DNA of 64,000 bases from Maratus speciosus (GCA_963932465.1 OZ010791.1:154487915-154551914); one strand, 5' to 3'; counted from the stretch's first letter, positions 47,237 through 59,162 are shown. Notes: generated by a model from the sequence alone, not told the origin. A program made the numbers and translations.

Positions 47237-49161
47237 GGGGGCTCTGCTCCCTACGAGCTACGCTCGCCAACCCCCGTTCAGACACCGCAGATTCTAAAAG
47301 CATGCTAATTTCATCGGCCTTAAAAAGATTGAATTATAATTTTAAAAAACAGTGACCGTCTCCCCGTAAACGGGTTTTCATTCATTTTCCTTTGATTGGA
47401 GATTTTTAAGACTAAATCAGCTGCTGCTAAGAGATACAATGGCTGTTTTCATCTTTGATTAAAAACAAGAAAGAAAAATCATGCGTACCACATAGATTAT
47501 GAAACACTTTCTAACACTCTCTGAAAGCTTTAACAAAACTTCGTTATTTAGGGAAATAAGGTAAATAAGATCACTAACTAAACATTTAAAAAACTGATTT
47601 CAGCAGTTACCATCCATAGCCAAATATTTATTCCAATTCTTCCGAAGAGCCCTGTGTTTGATCTGTAGGCTGATAAATATACTATGTAATAGAAAATTTA
47701 GTTTAGCAAGAAAATGCATAACAGGGTGAAATTTCTCTTTCAGTAATTTATACTAATAGATGGAAACATACTTGAATACTTTTGTTCAGCCCTGTTGCTT
47801 ACCTAGCACCTTTATTACATGCACTATTTAGCTAAACTTTAATTCAAACTAAATCACTCTTAAAACTACTGAAATCGCATTTCCAGAATTTATCGTCTAT
47901 AGGCGGCCATGTATCCAATTCTTTGCGTGGCGCTGTATATCATTTTATCTATATTCTACAAATATTTCATAGAAAACTACATGCAGTTCAGCATAACACA
48001 TTTTAAACCCCCCTTTCAGCAATTTACGGTCATACTCAGTAACCTTTACGAATTCTTTTGCGTATCCCTGTATATTAACTATAACATTTACACACAACCA
48101 TATAGTATGCATAAATATAGTGAAACTTAAAAGAGCATATCATAATTAAAAATGCATTCCCTGCCATCGCCGCTAATATACAGTACTTCGGATAGAAAAT
48201 ACTTGTCTGAAATGTTTTGTATGTTCCTGTAAATGCTATGCACTTCGTATTATACATGAAATAACTTAAGTAAGCCTCACCGACGTATATCAATTTTATT
48301 ATATATGAATTTGTGTAATTAAAATACGCCGCAAACAATTTCCCCTAATACCATTTGTAATGGAATTCTTTTGTGTAGCCCTGTAAATGAATAGTAACTA
48401 TTCGTTGCACCGCATATGCTATAATATTCTGCATATTTTAGTGCACTTCGTAAATGCATATATTTTTTATTATGTTTGAAAAGGTGTAACATCTTTAAAA
48501 TTCATTTGAAATGATTTTTTCCCATTGGCCGTAATTTAACAGAATACTTTTGACTGTCCCTGTAAATGAACTAAACATGCTACAAACTTCATTTGAAATA
48601 GGGTTCGTGCTAGGCTAAACGTCAATAACCAAAAATTTCAGTGCGATCCGAGTATATTTACGAGAGTTAGAGCGCGAACAGACAAACCGAAATCATTAAC
48701 ACTTTTCAACTTTGTTGGAAAGTGTTAAAAATTAGTTACAAATTTGAAAGTAAGCTAATGTAAAATGAAATTAAGTACACACAGTCTTTGTCTCTCGGTA
48801 CTTTTTAACAATGCTATGAGAAAGTTCTTTTAAATGTATCGTTTTAAATTTGACGTAATTTTCACCAAAATTCCTATGTATAGTTTTTCTCCTATAAAAC
48901 TTTTTTAATGGAACGATTTTGACCATCTTTAACATTAAATAGCTCTTAAAATAATTATTCGATTTAAAAACTATCTGCATCAGCATGTTTATCAAACATA
49001 TCTCTATAATACCGATTTTCATATTTTTGTATGAAACAGTTTTCTTAATATTAACGAAAAAAGACCCCCGGTCATAAAAAATATGGATGCCGATCTAGTA
49101 TACCCGGATGATCTACGCAGATTTTCATAGGTCCATTTCCAAATCAAAACTCTCTTTTTTT
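47237..49161 (-). mobile_element. Non-autonomous Helitron-like element with internal array
   Basis: Read on the - strand it starts TCTATATATAAAAAAAGAGA at 49161. It ends GGCGAGCGTAGCTCGTAGGG...AGAGCCCCCTAG at 47237, followed by T. A TC start, a stem-rich 3' end and terminal CTAG next to T are the diagnostic Helitron signs, and no terminal inverted repeats or target duplication are needed. No Rep/helicase frame is present. The interior is dominated by a ~150 bp degenerate array, as in Helentron-related non-autonomous elements. The 5' flanking base is T rather than A. Confidence 0.65.
47630..48600. repeat. ~150 bp degenerate tandem array (about seven units)
   Basis: A (G)AATTCTTTTGYGTAGCCCTGTA-type block recurs at about 47645, 47795, 47930, 48066, 48222, 48380 and 48556 (135-176 bp apart). 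It is usually preceded by TTTC/CCC...AATTTA. A single related unit occurs at 1060-1240. The frames 47909-48130 and 48075-48338 are by-products. Confidence 0.75.
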
Positions 49162-49960
49162 ATATATAGAAGGATAAAAAAAAAAAAAAAAAAAAAAAAG
49201 AAAAAAAACTATAATTTTTTCATTTATATTGATTGCCAATAGATGGTGCCAAAACAACGTTGAAATTAGATACCCTTGAAGAGTCATTCATTTGTTTGTA
49301 GATTTGGAATTTGTGCTTCTGAATGGAAACGGTATTCGTTTGTTTACTTTGGTAACCTGTTGTTGGTAACCAGTTATTATTAATTTAGAACTTAAAGCAT
49401 TATAACTTTATAGTTTTTGAAGGTTTTGAAAAAATTGAAGAAGAATGAATGTTATGCAACGTAGATTAAATAAGGCAGTTGCTCGACTTATAATACGGCA
49501 TCGGAATGCTAAGCCTAACATGGTCAAAATAAAATGGCTGATTTTAACGAAATATTATTAGGATCCGGATGAGTTCACTCGGGAAGTATTATGCACTTAG
49601 CGTTATTATATATATATAATAATATGTAAAGTATAATAACTATAGCTTTTCAAATAATCTGTTAGCTTTTTTTTTTTTTTTCTTTCCTGCGATTAAACAA
49701 CATTTTTACTAAAGTAGAAATATTAGTTCTTATTGTCATCTTTGGTTTTCTTCATTTTTCATTTTTATAACTGATATATGATGCACACCTGTAAATTTCT
49801 ATAAGTTTTCTTGTATCAAAAGTGTGCATTATACTCCAAATTGTCAATAAGAAGACAACAAGATAATTACAAAAAATTGCATACATGTATGTATGTTTAA
49901 ATTTGAATGAGTTACCTTAAATTGAAAATTGACCATTGTAAATGAAGACTGTATATCAAA
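49162..49960. other. Intron 7, AT-rich stretch
   Basis: It has A-rich DNA at 49169-49205, the right inverted partner at 49215-49262, and (TA)n at 49610. Nothing coding is recognised. Confidence 0.5.
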
Positions 49961-49972
49961 TTACTAATGTAA

Positions 49973-50434
49973 ATGTATTTGATATTGCAAGAAAGGGGAA
50001 ACACAAGCAATATTACATATCTGATTACCCTTAATCGAAATGTAAAAAATGCCTACAATAATATTAGTGGTGAAGAATTGCCAAATATTTACAGAAGCAT
50101 TATTAAAACCACTCAGTTATGTACTGGAGTTGAAATACAACACTTTGAGAGCAATTTGTGAATTGCATTTTTAAAGAACTATTTTCCCAAGACTAACAGT
50201 GTAACACCGATTTTACATTTTTCATTGTGCCAGGTGGAAAAAAAAAAATATGAAATAGGAAAACATAAAATCTGGGAAAAAGGTAAACTGCAACGTTCAA
50301 ACGAAAGGTATCAACTCCATGAAATGCATCGGTTCACAGACTGTGATAAGTTTATTAAACCGTACCAGTTCTCAATTTACGAGAATGGAATTGTAGTAGT
50401 AATAGAAAGAACTTGGCAGCTATTGGTTGGATAA
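49973..50434 (+). other. Two short open frames of unknown origin
   Basis: Frames at 49973-50161 (62 codons, ending HFESNL) and 50225-50434 (69 codons, Lys/Glu-rich, with a HRFTDCDKFIKPYQF segment) have unbiased codon use for this AT-rich DNA. I recognise no family. Splice sites that would add them to the kinase gene in phase are not evident. They are most likely chance frames or a decayed transposon protein. Confidence 0.2.
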
Positions 50435-50695
50435 AGATGGAAGGCAAGGCTTTAAGAGCTTGCAAAGTTTAAGTGCAAAAAAGAGAAGCAGAAATGCAGT
50501 CTTTTGGTTGTTTATTGAATAGGCAAAAAATCATAATCTTTTTATAGTAACCATTTGATTATGTACTGAACTTCATTTTTCTGTATTTCATGTCCCGTTA
50601 AGTGCTTGTGTTTGTCTTCATATTCAAATGTGATCCTTGTTGTGGTAAAATTATGTCATTATCAATCTTAATTTATTTATATTACTTTTTTCCAG
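50435..50695. other. Intron 7, last part
   Basis: It ends in TTTTTTCCAG before exon 8. The frame from 50602 is intronic up to 50695. Confidence 0.6.
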
Positions 50696-50946
50696 TCAAA
50701 TATGAAAGAATAAAATTCCTTGTGATTGCCTTGAAAGAAAGCATAGAGATCTATGCATGGGCACCAAAGCCTTACCATAAATTCATGGCCTTCAAGTCAT
50801 TTACTGAGTTGGCTCATAAGCCAAGTTTAGTTGACATGACTATCGAAGAAGGTGTAAGGCTGAAGGTTGTCTATGGTTCTACTGAAGGTTTTCATGCAGT
50901 CGACTTAGATTCAGGAGCTGTGTATGATATTTATATTCCTGCCCAT
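50696..50946 (+). CDS. msn: Exon 8 of msn-type gene (core of CNH domain)
   Basis: A 251 nt exon, two bases plus 83 codons: [36 protein letters not shown], then [20 protein letters not shown] and [19 protein letters not shown]. This is the most conserved part of the CNH propeller in the misshapen/TNIK/MAP4K4/MINK1 group and could not be mistaken for citron or Vps39 CNH domains. Donor CATGTAAGT, phase 0. The frame running on past 50946 is intron. Confidence 0.98.
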
Positions 50947-51303
50947 GTAAGTGTATTAACTTTGCTGCAAAAACATCTTCCAGTGATTCATTCAACTCTG
51001 TAACTTTCATATGCTATGCATATATTTTTATCTAAATCTAATTGTTATTTATTGAATAATTCTTATATATTGTGTTCATGACAATTTATCTGATAAATGA
51101 ATTTAACACTTTGTTAACTTTGCATGAGTATACCTATGTTTTAATACCAAACATTGAACTAAAATGTGTTCTTAATCCTTGATTTTGTGAATATTTTGTT
51201 AGATTGTAAGAAAATTTGTGTTAAATCCATTAGGGATCCAACCTGGGCTTCCCAGGTTACAGAATATAAGTGAAGTACTTTTTTTTGGTAATTGAAAACT
51301 CAA
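50947..51303. other. Intron 8, first part
   Basis: AT-rich; nothing recognised. Confidence 0.5.
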
Positions 51304-51383
51304 TTAACCCCTTAATTGTCACGCCCGATACATTCATGGACAAATTGCACATAAAATGAAAACTGTGACGATTAAGGGGTTAA
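51304..51383. mobile_element. 80 bp TTAA-flanked mini-hairpin element
   Basis: TTAACCCCTTAATTGTCAC at the left and GTGACGATTAAGGGGTTAA at the right are inverse over 19 bp with one change, with TTAA at both ends. It resembles in size and ends the elements at 19480 and 35000, but its interior differs. Confidence 0.88.
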
Positions 51384-51945
51384 TAATTATTTTACATTTA
51401 ATATATTTTTTACTTTAGATTGCCCACTAATAACACCAAAAAGCTTTTTTATATGAAAAATATATTTAAAGTATTCAAATGAAATTAAAGTTTTGAAATT
51501 CATTAAAAGCGATTTTATAGCTCAAGAAATTGCTAAAGATCACTATTTACAGTAGTCTAACTTTTAATATTGTTGTGGAATATTAGTTGGAAATTCATTA
51601 TAAAGAACTGTTTATATTGTTTTAAGTGTAAACAGGTTAAACCTTCATATTCAGGCTACCCACGATAGAGATAGATTTAAAAAAAAAACTCATCCTTGAA
51701 AATTATTTTAAAAACTGTAAAAAATCAGTAAGTTGAGATACAATTTTTTAATGAATTGCATTTAAAATAGCATTTTATTTCATATTTGATGGTGTAAAAA
51801 TTTAAATTGTGTGATGTTTATAAATTTAAAAATAAAGGTGGGATGTCCCAAAATTCATGCAAGAAATAATTTTGATAGAAAATACAGGTTTATAATTCAA
51901 AATTGTAAATTATTTTATTGATTCATAAAGTATACAGTACAGGGT
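51384..51945. other. Intron 8, AT-rich stretch
   Basis: Nothing recognised. Confidence 0.5.
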
Positions 51946-51948
51946 TAT

Positions 51949-52063
51949 GTTGTGAGTTGTTTGTAATGGATCTTGTCCATCACAGATGGTGCACTACTAG
52001 CTGCAATATAGTGAGGTTGTTTGTCGTTTAATAAATCTGTTATTGTTTTCTGCCTGCCTTACA
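51949..52063 (+). repeat. Possible short 5' LTR of the gypsy element
   Basis: It starts TGTTGTGAG and ends CTTACA, with an AATAAA at 52030-52035 followed by a T/G-rich stretch. It lies upstream of the gag start. A matching 3' LTR was not found, so the call is tentative. Confidence 0.25.
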
Positions 52064-52317
52064 GCATGAGCATTTATATAACTATGAACCTGCAGTTATA
52101 ACAACTAGTGAAGAGATGTGATGATGTTATAAGAAGAACTTTTTAATTCTTTGACGGAGTTACGAAGTTGATTTTAGCCGCGCCATGCAAAGCCTAACAC
52201 ACAGCCACAGAGTTACGAGTTGCCGATAGTGAACGCCAAATAAAGCCTAACGTGTAGGTGCATGCTCCTTTTAGTAATGCTTAAACAAATAGTTTAAGAT
52301 GGGCTCTTTTGGCCATA

Positions 52318-53947
52318 TTAACACGTTGAGTGCTACGTCAGTCACCGGTGACTGGCAGTGTAAAATATGATATAAAACTAAATATATATATATTGTTTTA
52401 AGTAATTACTGAAAATTTATTTAAAATTTACTTAACTTTTATTTATTACAGGATTATATTTCTATATGTAAGGTTACATGGGGCAACTGGGCCATGATTT
52501 TACAATGTGACTCTGGAGATTCTGGCAATTCAGCTTCAAAAGGCTAATATTAATTGGAATTAAAGTCTGAACTTTTGTAAATGTGTTCAGTTAGGTTCCC
52601 TCTATCAGACAGAAATGTTTAAAATTACATTTTAGTATCTAAAAATAAAAATATATATATATATTTCATCTTTCTTTCCTCATGTGTCCGGTTGCCCCAT
52701 AAAAATGGGGCAAGTGGACCAGGAGGATCTATGTTCCACACGTGTTTTTTCTTTTATTTTTTTGTATTGGGTATCAGGTCCTTTTTGAAAAAGTGTAAAC
52801 AACTAAAAAAAAAATTAAACCAGGCAGATCATGTACATTATATATCAACTAAAGGGCATTGTAAGGGAAACTTTTACTGTCAATGTGTCTAAAAAAGCAC
52901 TAAAAGTAAAAATGTTAGATTTATTTATACAAAAAACATAAAAATTAATTAAGTACTTAGTACTTTAGTATAGGTAATAAGTATAAAAGTTATATGGGTA
53001 TTTTAGGGAGGGGGGGGGGGGATAACAAGATAAATCTATGAACAAACGGCTACATAAGTATTTAAGTATCTCATTCTCTTTTTTATTTACCACAATGGAG
53101 TTTGATATGTCCAATAAACCTGTGGAGAATGTAACCATATTTTTATATCGAACAGAACTATTTTTTATTCGTTTCGATAATTTTCTAATAATCTCACTTT
53201 GCCTTATGTACGCCTCTTCAACTGTATCATAAAATTTCGAGCTATAGTTATCACACTTAAGAAATTTGGTTTGATACCCCCAACATGCTTTTTAAAAAAT
53301 TTATTATGTAATTTTCTTTATTGCAAACAAAAAAAAAATGGAGAAATTAATTTCCCGTAGTAAAAGAAACTCAAAAAGATATTTATATAAATGTTGGGGT
53401 AACTGGATCCACTGTCCAGTTACCCCTGATACATGTCACAGTTACTCCATTCTTGAAAAATTTATGGGATAACTGGAATACCGGCCTTACATGTGAAACA
53501 TGAAGTAAATATGTATAGATACCTAATAATATTAATGTATTTATGTGTCTAATCTTTAAAAAAAAAGATTGTTTAATAAAAGTACTTACCATATTTTAAT
53601 AAAAAGCTGAGGAAGTTGAACCAAATCGATGTTGTTTGAAAAAAAGAAACCTAAGTTTTCGGCAACCTATCACAGCAAAGGCAGAGTTATGATTGAGTTG
53701 ACAAACGTTGTTTTAAGACGTAGAGATTTGGGTGCAATGTTGACAAAAGCTAAAACTTAAAAGACATCAACTGTTTTTTTATAAAATTGTCTATGGTCCA
53801 GTTACCCCAGCTTACCTTACAGGAAATAAATTTCAATCCATTAATAGTGCGCTTTGCATTGCTATACCGCAATATCGGTGCTTCTAAGCAACACACATGA
53901 CCTGACAAGGATTTCCCTAAGAATTTGCATGGTACTCAACATGTTAA
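52318..53947. mobile_element. 1.63 kb TTAA-flanked element inserted in gag
   Basis: TTAACACGTTGAGTGCTACG at the left and CATGGTACTCAACATGTTAA at the right are inverse with a few changes and bear TTAA at both ends (52318-52321, 53944-53947). The gag frame is in register on either side once one TTAA copy is discounted. It holds no transposase, and most of it is a further insertion. A piggyBac-type non-autonomous element is likely. Confidence 0.85.
52471..53822. mobile_element. 1.35 kb element with TGTAAGGT...GGGGCAACTGG ends, nested in the TTAA element
   Basis: TGTAAGGTTACATGGGGCAAC at about 52468 and the inverse of GTTACCCCAGCTTACCTTACA at 53802-53822 form inverted ends of ~40 bp that continue CTGGGCCATGATTTTACAAT / CTGGACCATAGACAATTTTAT. 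Internal GGGGCAAGTGGACC and GGGGTAACTGGATCC copies recur at 52690-52725 and 53395-53430. No transposase frame. Target duplication unclear. Confidence 0.8.
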
Positions 53948-54739
53948 AGAGTTTGATTCTACAACTGAACATGGACATTGTATACCGAATGCTTTGAACA
54001 GTTTTTCATAGCAAATGGGATTGGTCAAGCGGATCACGAGAGAGCTATTTTCCTGACAGTCATTGGCCAATTACATATGCGATAATCCGAAATCTACTGT
54101 CACCGGCAGCGTTGACTTCGAAAATATTTGAAGAAATTATTAATGTTCTGAATTTGCACTTAGATCCAGCACCTCCCTGAAAGGTACAAATTTAATAGCA
54201 GAGTGCAATGTGCCGGCGAATCAATCTCAAATTTCATTGCAGAGTTACACAGCTTGACGAAATATTGTAACAATGGTACATCACTTGATGAAATGTTGCA
54301 TGTTGGATTGTTTGCAACGTTCAAGATGAAGGAATTCAACGAAAACTTCTTGCAGAAAGTTTGCTAACTCTAATGAGGGCCACAGAGCTTGAGGTGATGA
54401 TAGAGACTGCGGCCAGGGACGCAATCAATCTAGGGATGGCTTCCGGTTCTGAAGTAAACAGAATTCAATCAAAGAAAAGTAATACATTGAAAAGTCCAAA
54501 TTCTCATGTTACAAGTCAAAATGCTGAAAAATGCAATTGATGTGGAGGTAGTCACGTGTCTTGCAAATGCCATTTCAGAAATTCAGCTCGTCATGCTTGT
54601 AAGAAAATTGACCACATCGCTAAAATGTGGCGGTCAAAGAAGAAAAACCCTGGGGCTCTGGTGCATAAAGGTTTGCCAGTGAAGGAAGCTGAAAATAAAG
54701 TGCCACACACTATTCAACATATCAGGGATGGAAGAAACC

Positions 54740-55360
54740 TTGCCTGCAAAAGTTGAATGCTTACTCAAAGGCAAGCCATTCATTTTTGAAGTGGGTTCAG
54801 TTTTTTTTTTTCTTTCTTTAATACCTTTAAATATATTTAATAGTGTAAAAAAAATATTTCCCTCCTTTGGAGCCAACTTCATTTAAGTTAAATTCTTATA
54901 CAGAGCATCCTATTAAAGTGATTGGCATAGCACAAGTTGAAGTGGCTTATAAATCAGAGTCTTCTCTCTTTGATGATTGTTAGGCAAGGGAATATAAATC
55001 TAGCAGGCCATAACTGTATTTATCCATTGCAGTTGATGAATGTTTTTAAAAACCCAAGTCAATCTTATGCTTTAAACAATGTGCCAACCCCATAATTGGT
55101 GTTCCAAAACCTTTTAAAAAGGTTCAAAGATTTATTTTCACCAGAATTGGGTGTTATAAAAGACGTCAAGGACTCAAGGTGCATTTAATAAAGAAAGATT
55201 CTGTAACACCTAAATTTATCAAAGCACATCCAATCCCTTATGTTCTTTTAGACATTGTTGATCAAGAAATAGTTTGCCTCATTGCGGAGGGCATTCTTGA
55301 ACCAGTTAAGACCACAGAGTCTGCAGCGCCAATCGTATCTTTGTTGTTCATTTACAGTCT
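54740..55360 (+). pseudogene. gypsy pol pseudogene, protease to start of reverse transcriptase
   Basis: Around 54755-54800 a LPAKVECLLKGKPFIFE-type stretch resembles the start of the retroelement protease. It is followed by frameshifted sequence, and at 55179-55360 by a frame with KFIKAHPIPYVLLDIVDQEI, IAEGILEPV and SAAPIVSLL. The latter is the conserved lead-in to the gypsy reverse transcriptase (Ala/His-Pro-Ile-Pro-Tyr ... Gly-Ile-Leu-Glu-Pro-Val). The coding similarity stops at about 55354. Confidence 0.8.
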
Positions 55361-57823
55361 GTTTTTTGTTGTAAATACTTTAATTATTGTTTCATGAGGC
55401 TCCCAATGCAAAATAATCCTATTTAAATTGTTTGAAGGTTTAATTTCTATGAAACAATTCCATACTACAAATGTATACTAAATTATTATATCATAGTAAT
55501 ATAAGTAAATCAATCAATACAAGCATGTACAAGTAAATATATAAATAAGTAAATTAAGTCAAAATTATGATTTATCATTTAATTGAAAATGGAAATTAAG
55601 ATTGCATAATCAGAAAATTTTGATGACCAGCTGTTGTGTTAGAAAAGTGTACTAGCTTATTCATGCATGCATGTAAAAAGTGTTATTACCTACCCTTATT
55701 TTCCATTTATTTTTGTTACTTATATTAAGGTATCCTTCAGAGAGTAAAACAAATAATGTTTATTTTGGTTTAGCTTTAATTTTCTCCCTATTCCTACTTA
55801 TTCTCAATTAACAATTATGTTTTAATTTTCTTCCCTATGCTCCTATGGATAGTTTCATGATCGGGTATGTGTTAACAAAGCCAACTAAAAAAATTGCTCA
55901 GGCGTTTTATACTCTTTGGTTATTCTTTCAGTTGTCTTTTTTGGGTTGCTGCTTTTTCTTTTGAAAGTATTTTGCAAAGTAGTTGCTTCTGAGATCTGCT
56001 GGCATGCACACACCGCTTCAGTCAGTTGAGTTTGATGAATCTGTGAGGGGGGGAATAAAAACTCTTTCAGCTTGAAGTGTCATTCTATGCATGTGCTTTA
56101 CAAAATAGCTTTGTAAATGGTTAAGTACTGTAAATGTATCTATCAATAATTAAATATGTATCGCACTTTAGTGTATATCTACTATGCATTGTATTTTTTG
56201 TAAATATGATAATTACAGTTGAGTTCTTATTCTTAATTATTATGAATATCCAAAGACAAATTGCGAAAATGTACAAAATGTCATTTTATAAATGATTTAA
56301 TCTAAGTAAAAATAATTCCTGGGAAAAAATCTTTTCAATTTAACTGATTAGTTTCACAACTGTTTAGTGTTTGATTGTGATACTTTTTGAAACATTGCTT
56401 ACATTTAAACCACATTTTTAGGAATAGTGCTATAGATTGTGAAAGAATGTATTTGTAGATGAAATTATTTATTTTAAATCATTTCGAAACAATATTGAAA
56501 TTTTAGTAATTTTAAACTTAGTCTTTGAAATGAGCTCTCTTTTAATATTATTATTATATTAAGGTATTGCTCTTAATTACTTTTTTATTTATTTCTTTTA
56601 AGGGGTTTACTATATTCTGCTTATATCTAATCTTTTAGGGAGAAGTTTTTTCAATATTAACAAAATATATTAATCTAGATGTTTTTATTTTATAATTAGT
56701 TGTATTTCAAACTATATTTCAGAATTTTGTGGAGCAAAAGAAACCACAATTTATTATTATTATTATTATTATTACAAAAATGCAGCAAAGTTGAACCTGT
56801 TGTATCGCACAATTGTAATGTCCCTCACTTTCTGGCAGATCTATAAATCAGAAATAGTATTTATGAACAGTTTTATAATCTGTAGGCTTACGATTATAGT
56901 TGGAAGTTGGAACTGGCAAAAAAAATTTGTGATTTTTTTTTTTTTTTTTGTCAAAATGGCATTTATTTAAAACAATGGGCAGCAAAAATCTATGTATTTT
57001 TTTGTCTTTTAGGGAGCAGAAAAAATAGATTATATCTAAAATATTTCATATTGTCGGTTCAAACAACAGTCACTTGTATACAGAGCAATGTCTAAAAATT
57101 TCATTCAGATTGATTTAGTAGATGTTTCAGAAACCTTGGGACTAGGTAAAAAAAAAAAAAGTTTTTTCAAGATAAATGTTTTTATTTTTTGAAATAAAAC
57201 ATAAAAAAAATTAAACTTTCCATTATTCAATGATTTCGAGGCCATAAAAGACACCTTCTTCTTCCTTGAATAAGCTGTAAGACAAAAACCTTTTCCTCCA
57301 AAAAATTGCTTTATCCACATATTCTGGAGACTATAAGGAGCCACTTTAAACAATAAAAAATAAAATCAGTTTTCTGATACAGAGAATGTTCATCCCCCCC
57401 CCCCCCTAAATTTCTAAAATAGTAGTACACTTTTAAGGCTTTCTCAGGTTCAGAACTAGGAGCATACTTCGTGAGATTTCCTGGTATTTTAAAAGTACAG
57501 TTGCTTTATGCAAGTAATTCCATAAATCTTCAAATATTTGTAGTCTTTCATGTAAAAGGTTTTATGAAATTTCAATCCACATGTAACCCACAAAATTAGA
57601 CAGCTCTCTGTCTTTTTTGTATTTATAAATTTTTGTATCTTGATGATGATAAAAAAATTGTCTGTATGTAATTTTTTATGTGTAAAATAATTATGCAATT
57701 AATTTTTTGTAAATTAACTTCATATTGCACCTAGCTAGCTTGTCTCTAATTTAAACATTTTATTTGAAAGCAGTGTTAGGCCATAGTTTTATTGTTTCTC
57801 TTATTATTTAATCTTTCTTCCAG
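55361..57823. other. Intron 8, last part
   Basis: AT-rich, with (ATT)8 at 56750-56775, a purine-rich GTGAGGGGGGGAATAAAA at 56043-56060 that could be a relic polypurine tract, and C12 at 57393-57406. No gene. It ends in TTTCTTCCAG. Confidence 0.5.
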
Positions 57824-57902
57824 TCTCAGGGCCCTATTTCTCCTCATACAATAGTCACACTTCCAAACTCCAAAGGATTGCAACTCCTCCTGTGTTATGA
57901 TA
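57824..57902 (+). CDS. msn: Exon 9 of msn-type gene (CNH domain)
   Basis: A 79 nt exon: SQGPISPHTIVTLPNSKGLQ, then LLLCYD, with one base carried over. It corresponds to the [26 protein letters not shown] stretch of TNIK/MAP4K4. Phase 0 from exon 8, donor ATAGTAAGT. The junction codon with exon 10 becomes Asn. Confidence 0.95.
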
Positions 57903-58283
57903 GTAAGTAATCCAGTTATTATTAAAATTTTATTTTATGTAATTTTTTTAATGTTTCCATCTTCTGTGTATGTTTAGTTGCACAAAACACATTTTATTTG
58001 AAATAATTGTGTGCTCATTTAATGATAATCTAGTTGTAAAATGTTTCTTTTTTCTTTAAAAATAGTTCATGGGGAAAAAAAAGAAACCTATAATTTATTC
58101 TAGATAATATATTTAAAAGTCTATTTTAGATTGCAATTTTGAATTTACTGTTCAATGGATTACTTAGTTTATTTGTGTTTTGCCTTTTAAAAGCTCAGAA
58201 GGAGGGAGAAAATAAGTGTTACTTACTAGTTGTTAAGCTTAGAAACTTAATGTTTTATCCAATGCTCTTATCTAAAAATTTAT

Positions 58284-58326
<43 letters not shown>

Positions 58327-58401
58327 AAGAAGTTATTAGATTATTTTACTTAAACACTTGGGTTTATTTTACATATGTGATTATTATTAATTATATATAT
58401 T
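57903..58401. other. Intron 9, first part
   Basis: AT-rich, with T33 at about 58289-58320. Confidence 0.5.
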
Positions 58402-59162
58402 CAGTCGAACCCCGATTTAATGAATTGTTCGGGACTAGCAACTTTGTTCGTTAAATCGAGATTATTCTTTAAATCAGGATAATCAAAGAAATTTTTTAAC
58501 AGAAGAGAACAAGTTAAAATATAATTATAAATAAAAGGAACAATGCTTACTTACCTTAATAATGATGTTAAATATTTGTTGCTTTAAGAAAATACACTGT
58601 ATAAAAATTTATTATTTATGTACTACAATCACAAGCATTGTAACTAAGAAAAAATGTCATTTATTAAACTTTTGTTGATAAATTAAATGATATCTTTTAT
58701 AGATGTTTGTTTGCTTTGTTTTTGTATTCAAAACTTCTTTCAAATCAATTTTTTTCCCCTGAAGTTGTGAAAACAGTGTCATCAACATCGCGAGCCATCA
58801 AGTACCGTTCAAAGTATCCAAACTGCTGCTTCTTTGAGTGTTTCATAGTTCATCCCTATTTCATCTTCTTCATCTGATTCACTATTACCTCTATTAATAA
58901 CCTTGTTATAATATATATTTTTGAATGTAGATATTTCTGAGTCACAAGGCACATATTCGGAAAATTAACATTCAGGGACATTGAAATTTTTTTATAAATA
59001 TTAGAAAATTTCTTTATTATTATTTTTTTTTTTTTTTACATTAAAAGTTATTTGTTAAATTGGGACTATAAATTCATTAAATTGAACTATTTTTGTTCCA
59101 TTTTCGCCGAGACCTTAAAAAATATTCACTAAATCATGATTTGTTAAATCGGGGCTCGACTG
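58402..59162 (-). mobile_element. Tigger/pogo-like element, 761 bp
   Basis: CAGTCGAACCCCGATTTAATG at the left and TTAAATCGGGGCTCGACTG at the right are inverted, and TA follows on the right. The interior at 58760-58890, read on the - strand, has a short acidic run (SESDEEDEIGMNYETLKEAA) that may be the last trace of a Tigger transposase C-terminus. The rest is non-coding. Confidence 0.88.

Larger units (their letters stand above)
52290..54780 (+). pseudogene. gypsy gag pseudogene (interrupted)
   Basis: A start codon at about 52300 opens a frame that runs into the TTAA site and continues in register beyond it at 53948. After that come many stops and frameshifts. Near 54535-54640, HVSCKCHFRNSARHACKK with HIAKM shows a CCHC zinc knuckle whose last Cys is replaced by Trp, typical of gypsy nucleocapsid regions. 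It cannot make a full protein. Confidence 0.75.
52064..55360 (+). mobile_element. Ty3/gypsy LTR retrotransposon, truncated, with nested insertions
   Basis: gag begins just before 52318 and resumes at 53948. Zinc knuckles lie at about 54530-54640 and protease/pol start sequence at 54740-55354. The copy ends within the N-terminal part of the reverse transcriptase, so RNase H, integrase and the 3' LTR are absent. The TTAA element at 52318-53947 splits gag near its start. Confidence 0.8.

Noticed and set aside
47909..48338. Facing frames of 73 and 87 codons
   Set aside because: They lie within the degenerate ~150 bp array and are not conserved between units.
56043..56060. Purine-rich tract considered as proof of a gypsy 3' end
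   Set aside because: No matching LTR follows and the pol similarity stops 700 bp earlier, so the link is not supported.
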